Shown piece by piece: positions 1 through 7,616 of a DNA stretch of 64,000 nucleotides. Origin of the DNA: Acetobacteraceae bacterium H6797 (GTDB lineage Bacteria; Pseudomonadota; Alphaproteobacteria; Acetobacterales; Acetobacteraceae); NCBI GenBank assembly GCA_015223225.1, contig JADFCQ010000001.1:372001-436000 (forward strand), read 5' to 3'. The notes under the pieces are model-generated. The model made no database searches. It saw only the letters and a program-made list of their open reading frames with translations, and was not told the origin of the DNA. Each line of letters begins with the position of its first letter. The first letter of the stretch is position 1. The position numbers and the translations under genes were made by a program.

Positions 1-574
1 TGCGCCCCACCCAGAGCGAGAGCAGCCAATCCAGCCCGCGCAGCGGATTGGAGGCGAAGACGGCGACCGGCGCCGGCGGGGCACGCATGGCCGTCGGCCG
101 GTCGAAGGGCGCCGAGACGGCGAGCGGGATGATCTCGCGCGGCCCCGTCAGCCATTCCGGCAGCCAGTTGGGCACGGTGGAGAGATGATATTCCCCGAAG
201 GCCACCAGCGTCGGCCGGTGCCTGAGCAGCGGCACCAGATGGCGAAGCTCCGCGAGGTAATCCCCGCGATTATGCATCCAGAGCACCCGCCGCTTCGCAT
301 CCGGCATGCGGGAGAAAAGCCCCGGCATACGCGCGGCGATGGCGACATCGACAGGCGTGAGCCCCGCCCCATCGGCCAGCGGGCGCCAGAGCATGCCTTC
401 CTTGGTCTCGGCGATGGTATCGCCCGCCAGCAGCACCAGCTCATGCCCGGAGGCGGAAAGCGCCCCGGCGAGATGGGCGAATGCGGTCTCGACACCGCCC
501 AGCGGGCCGGCCTCCGCGGCGCGCGGGCCGATGCGGGGGCCATCCGTGGCGAGCGCGATCCGCAGGGGCTTCAT
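1..574 (-). CDS. Glycosyltransferase, partial (runs off the left edge)
   Basis: The minus-strand frame starts at ATG 572-574 and stays open to the window edge, giving about 191 residues of the N-terminal part. The start (MKPLRIALATDG), a Gly-Gly-Val-Glu-Thr turn near residue 28 and an Arg-Val-Leu-Trp-Met-His-Asn strand near residue 100 are typical of the first Rossmann domain of GT-B glycosyltransferases that act on surface polysaccharide. The ATG overlaps the stop codon of the upstream GT9 gene (ATGA), so the two are translationally coupled. The donor-binding C-terminal domain lies outside the window, so donor and acceptor cannot be named. Confidence 0.75.
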   Translation of the reverse strand, partial: MKPLRIALATDGPRIGPRAAEAGPLGGVETAFAHLAGALSASGHELVLLAGDTIAETKEGMLWRPLADGAGLTPVDVAIAARMPGLFSRMPDAKRRVLWMHNRGDYLAELRHLVPLLRHRPTLVAFGEYHLSTVPNWLPEWLTGPREIIPLAVSAPFDRPTAMRAPPAPVAVFASNPLRGLDWLLSLWVGR

Positions 575-1503
575 TCGCTCGGCACCACGGGCTCGAAGTC
601 CCCCGCCAGGAGCCGCTTCGCGCCTTCCAGCGCGCGCTCGACCGGCAGGGCCTCGATCGGCGCCTCGCCCGGCGGGCCGTCGGCGAAAATCACCGTGGAG
701 CGCGCGCCCACCGGCGCATATTCCGAGGCGAGCGTCGGCCCGAACAGCGCCAGGGTCGGCGAGCCCGTCGCGGCCGAGAGATGGGTGAGGCCGGAATCAT
801 TGCCGACGAAGAGATCGGCCTGGGCCAGCAGCGCCGTCACGGCCGGAATGTCGAGCTTGCCCACGAGGTCTATCGCCTCGGGCAGGCCCTCGAGCGCGCC
901 CTTGGCCATGGCCGCCTCCTTGGCGCCCGGCCCGCCCAGCAGCGCGATGCGCGCGCCCGGCAGCGGCCCGTCCGGCGCCGCGATGGCGCGCGCGAGGGCG
1001 GCGAAATTGGCGCCCGACCAGACCTTGAAGGGCTGGCTCGCCGTGACGCCGAGCACCAGCAGCGGCCCCTCGCCCTGGATATAGGGCGCGACCTTCGCCG
1101 CATCCTCCGGCCTGTACCAGGCGACAGGGCGCGGCGCGGGCTTCACGCCCAGCGTCTCGGCGATATGCAGCAGCCGGTGCCCCGAACGGCGCCCGCCATG
1201 CTTCACCGCGCGCCGCCGGGCCGGCAGGAAATAGGAGATGGCCGAGCCGCGCAGATCGATCACCAGATCCCACCAGGTGAAGGCCACCTGGCGCCACAGC
1301 TCGAACCAATGCTGCAGATAGGGCTTCTTGTGCAGCACGATGAGCCGCTCGACATGCGGCATGCGCGCGTAGATGCCTTCGGCCAGCCGCCCGCAGGCCA
1401 CGGTGATCCGCGCTTCGGGGTAGGTCCGCAGGAGGTGGTCGGCGAGGCCTGTCGAAAGCACGGCGTCACCGATACGGGAGGAGGTGATGAAGAGGATGCG
1501 CAC
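571..1503 (-). CDS. Glycosyltransferase family 9 (heptosyltransferase-like)
   Basis: This 310-residue protein begins MRILFITSSRIGDAVLSTGL, the N-terminal pattern of family 9 heptosyltransferases, which move heptose or related sugars to the lipopolysaccharide inner core on the cytoplasmic side. The C-terminal half has the nucleotide-sugar motif around FVGNDSGLTHLSAA and then ATGSPTLALFGPT, as in WaaC/WaaF/RfaQ. It is first in a minus-strand pair with the partial glycosyltransferase. The 91 bases between its start and the ygfZ start must hold divergent promoters. The family is secure, but the exact sugar is not. Confidence 0.85.
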   Translation of the reverse strand: MRILFITSSRIGDAVLSTGLADHLLRTYPEARITVACGRLAEGIYARMPHVERLIVLHKKPYLQHWFELWRQVAFTWWDLVIDLRGSAISYFLPARRRAVKHGGRRSGHRLLHIAETLGVKPAPRPVAWYRPEDAAKVAPYIQGEGPLLVLGVTASQPFKVWSGANFAALARAIAAPDGPLPGARIALLGGPGAKEAAMAKGALEGLPEAIDLVGKLDIPAVTALLAQADLFVGNDSGLTHLSAATGSPTLALFGPTLASEYAPVGARSTVIFADGPPGEAPIEALPVERALEGAKRLLAGDFEPVVPSE

Positions 1504-1594
1504 GATGCGGCTGCTCTAGCATATCGCGCCGCCCGCGCCTCCCCCCTGTCTCTGGTAACCCGCGATGCGTCCGCCGCTTGCGCCGCGCGGGCGG

Positions 1595-2452
1595 ATGACC
1601 CACATCAAGCCCATGCCGATCGCCATCCTGCCCGATCGCGGCATCGTCGAGATTTCCGGCGAGGACCGCTTCACCTTCCTTCAAGGCCTGGTCTCGCAGG
1701 ACGTGACCCAGGCGCGCCCGGATCATCTCGTCTGGGCCGCGCTGCTGACGCCGCAGGGCAAATGGCTGGCGGATTTCTTCATCCACGCTCGCCCCGCGCA
1801 TGGCGTGCTGCTGCTGGAGACCGAGGCCGGTGCGGCGCCGCTGCTGGTGAAGACGCTCTCGCGCTTCCGGCTGCGCGCCAAGGTGGCGCTCAAGGACGTC
1901 TCGGCCGAATGGACGGTGCTCGTGGGTTGGAAGACCCCGGCGCCGCTCGATGCCGCCCCCGATCCGCGCCTGCCGGAGGCCGGGTGGCGCGCCATCCTGC
2001 CGCCGCATGAGGCCATGGCGATGCAGACGGCGACGGCGCTGGAATATGACCGGCATCGCCTCTCCCTCGGCCTGCCCGATGGCGGGCGGGATCTCGACGC
2101 CGAAAAGAGCGTGCTGCTGGAAGCAGGCTTCGACGAGCTGAACGGCATCGCCTGGACCAAGGGCTGCTACATGGGCCAGGAGCTGACGGCGCGGACCAAA
2201 TATCGCGGCCTGCTCAAGAAGCGCCTCGTGCCGGTCAGTTTTGAAGGTGCGGACATCCCGCCCCGTGGCACGCCCATCATGCTGGGCGAGCGCGAGGTGG
2301 GCGAGATGCGCTCGGGGCAGACCGGGCTCGGCCTCGCGCTGCTGCGGCTGGAGGCGCTGGCCAGCGGCGAGCCCATGCGCGCGGGCGATGTCGCGCTGCA
2401 TCCGCATGTGCCCGGCTGGATGAAACTGCCCGAGCCCAAGGCCGAGGGCTGA
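1595..2452 (+). CDS. ygfZ: YgfZ/GcvT-domain folate-binding protein (Fe-S cluster maintenance)
   Basis: The product has about 285 residues. The YgfZ signature is present as KGCYMGQELTAR in the C-terminal half; its cysteine is the essential residue of the family. The N-terminal GcvT-like fold includes FLQGLVSQDV. YgfZ (IBA57 in mitochondria) uses tetrahydrofolate and supports assembly or repair of certain [4Fe-4S] enzymes such as MiaB and radical SAM proteins. I chose the ATG at 1595 (MTHIK) over an in-frame ATG at 1565 because family members begin close to the LPDRG segment. It stands alone, divergent from the glycosyltransferases. Confidence 0.85.
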   Translation: MTHIKPMPIAILPDRGIVEISGEDRFTFLQGLVSQDVTQARPDHLVWAALLTPQGKWLADFFIHARPAHGVLLLETEAGAAPLLVKTLSRFRLRAKVALKDVSAEWTVLVGWKTPAPLDAAPDPRLPEAGWRAILPPHEAMAMQTATALEYDRHRLSLGLPDGGRDLDAEKSVLLEAGFDELNGIAWTKGCYMGQELTARTKYRGLLKKRLVPVSFEGADIPPRGTPIMLGEREVGEMRSGQTGLGLALLRLEALASGEPMRAGDVALHPHVPGWMKLPEPKAEG

Positions 2453-2638
2453 ACCCGCGGGCTCGGGGTGGGCCGTTCGCAGGTCTTTGAACGCTTTTGC
2501 CACCACGTGGCGATAGTGCCGCAGTCAGGGCGGCGCAGGGATCACAATTCGCTCGCAGGTGCAGCATCGGCGGCGCTTTCGCGCCATGGACGATGAACCC
2601 GGCAGGATCATCGCCTTCCTGGTTCAGGCCGGTCCGGC

Positions 2639-3238
2639 TCAGGCGGGGCGGCGAGCCTTGAGGGCGGCGGCCAGGGTGCCGTCATCCAGCACGTCGAGCA
2701 TTCCGCCGATGGGCACGCCCTGCGCGAGTCGCGTGATGGTGACGCCGGTGGGCTTCAGCCGGTCGGCGAGGTAATGCGCGGTGGTGGCGCCATCGACCGT
2801 CGCCGGCAGGGCGAGGATCACCTCTTCCACGCCCGATGCCTCGATCCGCGCGATGAGCGGATTGATCGAGAGATCCTCCGGCCCCACGCCACCCAGCGCC
2901 GAAAGCGTGCCGCCCAGGACGTGGTAGAGCCCGCGATGGGCCTGGGCGCGTTCCAGCGCCCAGAGATCCGCGACCCCTTCGACCACGCAGACGAGCTTCT
3001 TCTCGCGATGCGGGTCGATGCAGACCTGGCAGGGGTCGCGCGTATCGAGATTGCCGCAGATCGAGCAGGGCTTCACCGCCGCCGCCGCCTCGGTCAGCGC
3101 GCCGGCGAGCGGGCGCATGAGGCGGTCGGGCTCCTGCAGCATCTTCAGCACCGCGCGCCGCGCGCTGCGCCGGCCATAGCCGGGCAGGCGCGCGAGCAGC
3201 GCGATCAGATGCTCGACAGGATCATTCGGCAGCGCCAT
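2639..3238 (-). CDS. recR: Recombination protein RecR
   Basis: This 199-residue protein has the full RecR layout: an N-terminal helix-hairpin-helix region (LLARLPGYGRRSARR), a Cys4 zinc finger (CSICGNLDTRDPCQVC, residues about 58-73) and a Toprim domain starting VCVVEGVADLWALE. RecR works with RecO and RecF to load RecA on single-stranded gaps. It follows ybaB by 13 bases, in the conserved dnaX-ybaB-recR order, so the three probably share a transcript. The 186 bases downstream, before ygfZ, hold nothing recognisable. Confidence 0.95.
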   Translation of the reverse strand: MALPNDPVEHLIALLARLPGYGRRSARRAVLKMLQEPDRLMRPLAGALTEAAAAVKPCSICGNLDTRDPCQVCIDPHREKKLVCVVEGVADLWALERAQAHRGLYHVLGGTLSALGGVGPEDLSINPLIARIEASGVEEVILALPATVDGATTAHYLADRLKPTGVTITRLAQGVPIGGMLDVLDDGTLAAALKARRPA

Positions 3239-3251
3239 GCGCGGCGATGGC

Positions 3252-3587
3252 TCAGAACGGCAGCTTGAAGCCGCCGGGCAGGCCGCCCGGCAGGTTCAGG
3301 CCGGCCGTCGCCTTCTGCATCTCGCCCGCCATCATGGCCTCGACCTTCTGGCGTGCATCGGCATGGGCGGCGACCAGCAGATCCTCCAGCACCTCGCGCT
3401 CATCGGCGGCCATCAGGCTCGGGTCGATCTGCACGCTCTTGAGGTCGCTCTTGCCCGACAGCGTCACCTTCACCATGCCGCCGCCCGCCTGGCCCTCGAC
3501 CAGGGTCGCTTCCAGCTTGGCCTGCATTTCGGCCATCTTGGCCTGCATCTGCTGGGCCTGCTTCAGCATGTTGCCGAGGTTCTTCAT
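3252..3587 (-). CDS. ybaB: YbaB/EbfC family nucleoid-associated protein
   Basis: This is a 111-residue protein. The N-terminal coiled coil is rich in Met, Gln and Lys (LKQAQQMQAKMAEMQAK), and the core carries the family GGGMVKVTLSGK segment. YbaB forms dimers that bind DNA and often sits between dnaX and recR, as here. I place the start at ATG 3587, next to a GGAGACAGG ribosome site. A TTG just upstream (3590) would add one residue. It is probably co-transcribed with recR. Confidence 0.93.
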   Translation of the reverse strand: MKNLGNMLKQAQQMQAKMAEMQAKLEATLVEGQAGGGMVKVTLSGKSDLKSVQIDPSLMAADEREVLEDLLVAAHADARQKVEAMMAGEMQKATAGLNLPGGLPGGFKLPF

Positions 3588-3617
3588 CAATCCTGTCTCC
3601 GTGTGAGTGAGCGGTGC

Positions 3618-5633
3618 TCAGAAATCGTCCATCGCGGCGGGTTCGGCATCGGGCGGGGCGAAGCCCACCGCGTCCACATCGCCGTCGCCATCGTCATCAT
3701 CATCGCCAATCTCGTCGGCCTCGCGAACCGGGGGCAGGCCATAGGCATCGAGCGTGTCGTCGCGCACGCGCTCGATGCTCGCACCGGGGAAGGAGAGCAG
3801 CACGGCCTGGACCAGCGGATGGGTCTTCACCAGGCTCAGGCGCTCAGCCTCCGCCGTGCGGCCCTGCTCGGCCAGCGTCGGCTCGCCCGGCTCGTTGGAG
3901 AGGCTGATCGTCCAGCGATTGCCGGTGAGTTCCAGCAGCAGCGCGGCAAGCTGCCCGGCCATGTCGCGCGGCGCCTCGGGGCGGGCGCGCAGCTCGATGC
4001 GGCCTTCGGCGAAATGCACGAGATGCGTGGAATGCACGAGATGGGCATGCAGCATCGGGCGGCGGCCGGAAGCCAGCGCCACGACATCGCGGAAGGCCTT
4101 AGGCGCGGCGAGCGGAGCCGCCTCGGCGACCGGCGCGGCGGCGACCATCGGCATCGGAACAGCCGCACCGCCGCCCGCGATGGCGCGCAGCGGCGGGGGC
4201 GCTTCGGCGCGGGCGCCGCCGCCATTTCCAACCGGGCCTCCAGCGCCGGGCCGGCCGGCACCGGTCGTGGCACCGCCCTCGGTCAGGCGCTTCACGAGAT
4301 CGCCCGGCGTGGGCATATCGGCCAGATGCGCGAGGCGGATCAGCACCATCTCGGCCGCAGCCCGGCGGTCCGGTGCCTCTGCCACCTCGGAGACGCCCTT
4401 GAGCAGCATCTGCCAAGCGCGGGAAAGCACCGGAATGGAGAGCTTCTGCGCCAGTTCCACGCCCCGCGTCCGCTCGGCCTCGGGCAGCGAGCGATCCTGC
4501 TGAAGGGCGGGCACGGCGCGAAAGCGGGTGAGCGTATGGGCGAGTTCGAGCAGGTCCGCCAGGATCACGCCCGGATCGGCGCCGCGCTCATGCGCGCGGT
4601 CCATCAGCGCGAGGGTCTCGGCGATATCGCCGCCCATCACCGCCTGCATCATGTCGAAGACGAGGCTGCGATCGGCCAGGCCCAGCATGTCCCGCACCGC
4701 CTCGGCGGTGACGAGCCCATCGGCACCGGCGAGCGCGATGGCCTGGTCGAGCAGGGAGAGGCCGTCACGCACCGAGCCATCGGCCGCGCGGGCGACCATG
4801 GCCAGCGCATCGGGCTCCAGGCTGGCCGATTCGGCTTCGGCGATCCGCGCGAAATGGGCCGAGAGCTGCTCCTGCGGCACGCGGCGCAGGTCGAAACGCT
4901 GGCAGCGCGAGAGGATCGTGGCCGGAACCTTGCGGATTTCCGTGGTCGCGAAGAGGAACTTCACGGCCGGCGGCGGCTCCTCGAGCGTCTTCAGCAGCGC
5001 GTTGAAGGCCGCCGTCGAGAGCATATGCACTTCGTCGAGGATATAGATCTTGAAGCGGCCCTGCGCGGGGCGGAAGCGCACCGCCTCCCGCAGCTCGCGG
5101 ATATTGTCGACGCCGTTATTCGAGGCCGCGTCCAGCTCCAGCACATCCGGGTGCCGGTCGGCGAGGATCGCGCGGCATTCGGGGCAGACGCCGCAGGGAT
5201 CGGCCGTGGGGCCGCCCTTCCCGTCCACGCCCACGCAATTCATGGCGCGGGCGATGATACGGGCCGTGGTCGTCTTGCCCACGCCGCGGACGCCGGTGAG
5301 CATGAAGGCATGGGCGACGCGGTTCTGCGCGAAGGCATTGCGCAGGGTGCGGACCAGGGCTTCCTGGCCGATCAGCTCATTCAGCGTCTGCGGGCGGTAT
5401 TTGCGGGCGAGCACGCGATAGGGCGTGACGGGGGCCGTTTCCTCGGCCGGGGCCGCGGCAGCCGACGTCGGCTCGGGCGCCGCGGCTTCGGCCACAGGCT
5501 CCGCGACCGGCTCGGCGGTCGGCATCAGGTCACCGAAAAGCCCCGGACCATCGGGCACGGGTGGCAATTCGAGCGCGTTCTCGTCTTTTTCGGCTTCGGG
5601 CGGCAGGGGGGAGCCGAACATGTCGCTGGCCAT
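3618..5633 (-). CDS. dnaX: DNA polymerase III subunit gamma/tau
   Basis: The 671-residue protein has a non-conserved acidic, Ala/Pro-rich N-terminal extension of about 70 residues, followed by the clamp-loader AAA+ domain. The latter shows Walker A (GVRGVGKTTTARII), the zinc module (CGVCPECRAI), a DEVHM Walker B and the SRC sensor segment. A Gly/Ala/Pro linker and a tau-type C-terminal domain follow. It drives clamp loading at the replication fork. The N-terminal extension is common in Acetobacteraceae and related alphaproteobacteria. It heads the dnaX-ybaB-recR set and lies just downstream of the SRP RNA gene on the same strand. No slippery A-run for programmed frameshifting was noticed. Confidence 0.95.
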   Translation of the reverse strand: MASDMFGSPLPPEAEKDENALELPPVPDGPGLFGDLMPTAEPVAEPVAEAAAPEPTSAAAAPAEETAPVTPYRVLARKYRPQTLNELIGQEALVRTLRNAFAQNRVAHAFMLTGVRGVGKTTTARIIARAMNCVGVDGKGGPTADPCGVCPECRAILADRHPDVLELDAASNNGVDNIRELREAVRFRPAQGRFKIYILDEVHMLSTAAFNALLKTLEEPPPAVKFLFATTEIRKVPATILSRCQRFDLRRVPQEQLSAHFARIAEAESASLEPDALAMVARAADGSVRDGLSLLDQAIALAGADGLVTAEAVRDMLGLADRSLVFDMMQAVMGGDIAETLALMDRAHERGADPGVILADLLELAHTLTRFRAVPALQQDRSLPEAERTRGVELAQKLSIPVLSRAWQMLLKGVSEVAEAPDRRAAAEMVLIRLAHLADMPTPGDLVKRLTEGGATTGAGRPGAGGPVGNGGGARAEAPPPLRAIAGGGAAVPMPMVAAAPVAEAAPLAAPKAFRDVVALASGRRPMLHAHLVHSTHLVHFAEGRIELRARPEAPRDMAGQLAALLLELTGNRWTISLSNEPGEPTLAEQGRTAEAERLSLVKTHPLVQAVLLSFPGASIERVRDDTLDAYGLPPVREADEIGDDDDDGDGDVDAVGFAPPDAEPAAMDDF

Positions 5634-5715
5634 GGCGCTCGTCCATCCGGCTATGGCCGAGGGCGGCCGTTGGCAGGCAACCTGCCCGAACGAGGCCGCG
5701 GCCGGCGGCGAGAGG

Positions 5716-5806
5716 CAGGTGGAAGACCGACGATGACCCGGACAGAACCCGTTATGGCTGCTGCCTTCCGGCCCTGACCAAGTTGGCGAGGAATCCGTCC
5801 ACCGCC
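5716..5806 (-). ncRNA. ffs: Signal recognition particle RNA, small bacterial type (4.5S)
   Basis: Read on the minus strand, this segment carries the universally conserved SRP domain IV sequence GGTCAGGGCCGGAAGGCAGC at about 5763-5782, with the GGAA tetraloop and the asymmetric internal loop that binds Ffh. Terminal arms GGTGGA (5798-5803) and TCCACC (5718-5723) pair to close the hairpin, giving about 90 nucleotides. The RNA directs ribosomes making membrane proteins to FtsY. Location just upstream of dnaX is conserved in many bacteria. Ends are estimated from base pairing. Confidence 0.93.
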
Positions 5807-5972
5807 AGCCTTCCGATGGCAGGATATCATGCCTCCCCCCCTATCGGACAAGGCCAGGGGCGAAACCATCGGGCCGAAAGCGCGAAATGGGTGCCCTGCG
5901 GGTATCGCGGGCGAAATAGCATGAAAGGGTGGTTGCCCTTCGCGACGCACCCCGCTAGAAGGCGGCCCGCGA

Positions 5973-6047
<75 letters not shown>

Positions 6048-6083
6048 TCGCCTTCCGCAGCTTGCACCATCCGGAACGCCCAG

Positions 6084-6106
6084 GCCCTCCCATGGAGGGC
6101 TTTTTT
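6084..6106 (+). terminator. Rho-independent terminator after tRNA-Thr
   Basis: A perfect 7-bp stem GCCCTCC/GGAGGGC with loop CAT is followed directly by six T residues. It lies about 37 bases past the tRNA CCA end. Confidence 0.9.
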
Positions 6107-6281
6107 GCGTTCAGGCCCTCGGAACGGCCCGCTGGCACAAGCCTCACCTTGGGCCAAGCCTTTGAAACCAAATGGAAAGTTGTCGCGTTCCAGAGCCGGT
6201 GCCGGAGCGGCCCTGCCGATGGCGCAGCCCTAGCGGCCATGCCCGGCCGGGCGCCACCCGGCTCCTGCCGGGAGATCGCAG

Positions 6282-6677
6282 ATGACAATAAGCCCCTCCA
6301 AGCCTGGTTCCCTGCCGCGGCACGACGACCCGACGGAGCTGGAGCCACGCCCCAGCCCGCCCGGCTTCGAGGGCCGGCACGATACGACCGCTCAACTCCG
6401 CCGCGACATCGAGAGCGGCCAGACCGGCGACAAGGTCGCGGTGATCGACCCGGCCGCCGCCTCGCTCGGCACCGATGACGAGGCCGCCGGACATCCGCCC
6501 GATGGCGCGACCATCGCCGCCACCCGCGCGCGGGAACGAACGCCGCATCTCGGCACCCATCCCGCCAATACCAATGCGCGCCAGCGGGCGCGGGAAGCGC
6601 GGCGGGTGATCATCGGCGGCATCCTCATCGTGCTCGTCATCGCCGTCGCCGCCTTCTTCATGGGCTCCTCGGGCTGA
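6282..6677 (+). CDS. Hypothetical protein with one C-terminal membrane segment
   Basis: A 131-residue protein with no family I recognise. The first 105 residues are polar, rich in Asp, Ala, Arg and Thr, and predicted to be disordered (PRPSPPGFEGRHDTT). A basic stretch (ARQRAREARR) then precedes a single hydrophobic segment of about 20 residues (VIIGGILIVLVIAVAAFFMG) that ends three residues before the stop. This is a tail-anchored topology with the bulk of the protein facing the cytoplasm. It is followed by the stress-type SDR gene after 27 bases, so co-expression is likely. Confidence 0.7.
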   Translation: MTISPSKPGSLPRHDDPTELEPRPSPPGFEGRHDTTAQLRRDIESGQTGDKVAVIDPAAASLGTDDEAAGHPPDGATIAATRARERTPHLGTHPANTNARQRAREARRVIIGGILIVLVIAVAAFFMGSSG

Positions 6678-6704
6678 GCCCTTACTTCAATCAGGAGACG
6701 CTTC

Positions 6705-7577
6705 ATGCCGAACGACACCACGAATTACCCCACGCCGCCGCTGGCCAAGCAGCAGCAGCCCGTGCCCGGCCATACCCGGGCCCTCAACCCCAAGCCCGAT
6801 CATGGGGAGGAGAGCTATCGCGGCAGCGGCAGGCTGCAGGACAAGGCGGCCATCATCACCGGCGGCGATTCCGGCATCGGCCGGGCGGTCGCCATCGCCT
6901 TCGCACGGGAGGGGGCCGATATCCTCATCTCCTACCTGCCGGAGGAGCAGGAGGATGCCGAAGAGACCGCGCGCTGGGTGGAGAAGGCCGGCCGCCGTGC
7001 CGTGCTGCTTCCCGGCGATATCGCGAGCGAGGAGCATTGCGAGAGCATCGTCACCCGTGCGGCCGAGACCTTCGGCAAGCTCGACATCCTGGTGAACAAC
7101 GCGGCGATGCAGCGCAGCTACGAGGATATCGGCGATATTTCCAGCGAGGAATGGGAGCGCACCTTCCAGGTGAACGTGCATGCCATGTTCTACCTCACCC
7201 GTGCGGCGCTGCGGATGATGCAGAGCGGCGGCGCGATCATCAACACCACCTCGATCAATGCCGATGACCCCTCGCCCGCCCTGCTCGCCTATGCGACCAC
7301 CAAGGGCGCGATCGCGAATTTCACCGCGGGCCTCGCGCAGCTCGTCGCCAAGAAGGGCATTCGCGTGAACGCGGTGGCGCCGGGCCCGATCTGGACGCCG
7401 CTGATCCCCTCGACCATGCCGGCGGAGAAGGTGGAGAGCTTCGGCGGCAATACGCCGATGGGCCGGCCAGGCCAGCCGGCTGAACTGGCACCGGCCTATG
7501 TGATGCTCGCCTCGGATGAAGCCAGCTACACGACGGGCGCGATCATTCCCGTGACGGGCGGCCGCCCCTTCCTTTGA
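6705..7577 (+). CDS. SDR family oxidoreductase, YghA/GSP39-like stress type
   Basis: This 290-residue protein has an extended N-terminus of about 45 residues before the Rossmann fold, as in B. subtilis general stress protein 39 (YdaD) and E. coli YghA. The cofactor motif is TGGDSGIGRA. The NNAA motif and the catalytic Ser-Tyr-Lys set follow, with Tyr and Lys in LAYATTKGA. The C-terminus has the family end TGGRPF. It probably reduces aldehydes or ketones with NADP(H). An AGGAGA ribosome site precedes the ATG. It ends close to a 9-bp hairpin shared with the convergent YdeP-like gene. Confidence 0.88.
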   Translation: MPNDTTNYPTPPLAKQQQPVPGHTRALNPKPDHGEESYRGSGRLQDKAAIITGGDSGIGRAVAIAFAREGADILISYLPEEQEDAEETARWVEKAGRRAVLLPGDIASEEHCESIVTRAAETFGKLDILVNNAAMQRSYEDIGDISSEEWERTFQVNVHAMFYLTRAALRMMQSGGAIINTTSINADDPSPALLAYATTKGAIANFTAGLAQLVAKKGIRVNAVAPGPIWTPLIPSTMPAEKVESFGGNTPMGRPGQPAELAPAYVMLASDEASYTTGAIIPVTGGRPFL

Positions 7578-7586
7578 GCGGCAGCA

Positions 7587-7611
7587 GGCTCCGGGGCTCT
7601 AGCCCGGAGCC
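7587..7611. terminator. Hairpin between convergent SDR and YdeP-like genes
   Basis: A perfect 9-bp inverted repeat GGCTCCGGG/CCCGGAGCC with a 7-base loop fills the 39-base gap between two converging genes. No T-run follows on either strand, so its role as terminator is inferred from position. Confidence 0.45.
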
Positions 7612-7616
7612 CGCGC

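Noticed and set aside
481..2010. Long plus-strand open frame of 509 codons over the glycosyltransferase and ygfZ region
   Set aside because: It overlaps two clear genes, is Arg/His-rich with no family pattern, and results from high GC codon bias.
3237..5777. 846-codon plus-strand frame opposite dnaX
   Set aside because: It lies entirely antisense to ybaB, dnaX and the SRP RNA and has a shadow-frame composition (His/Arg/Gly).
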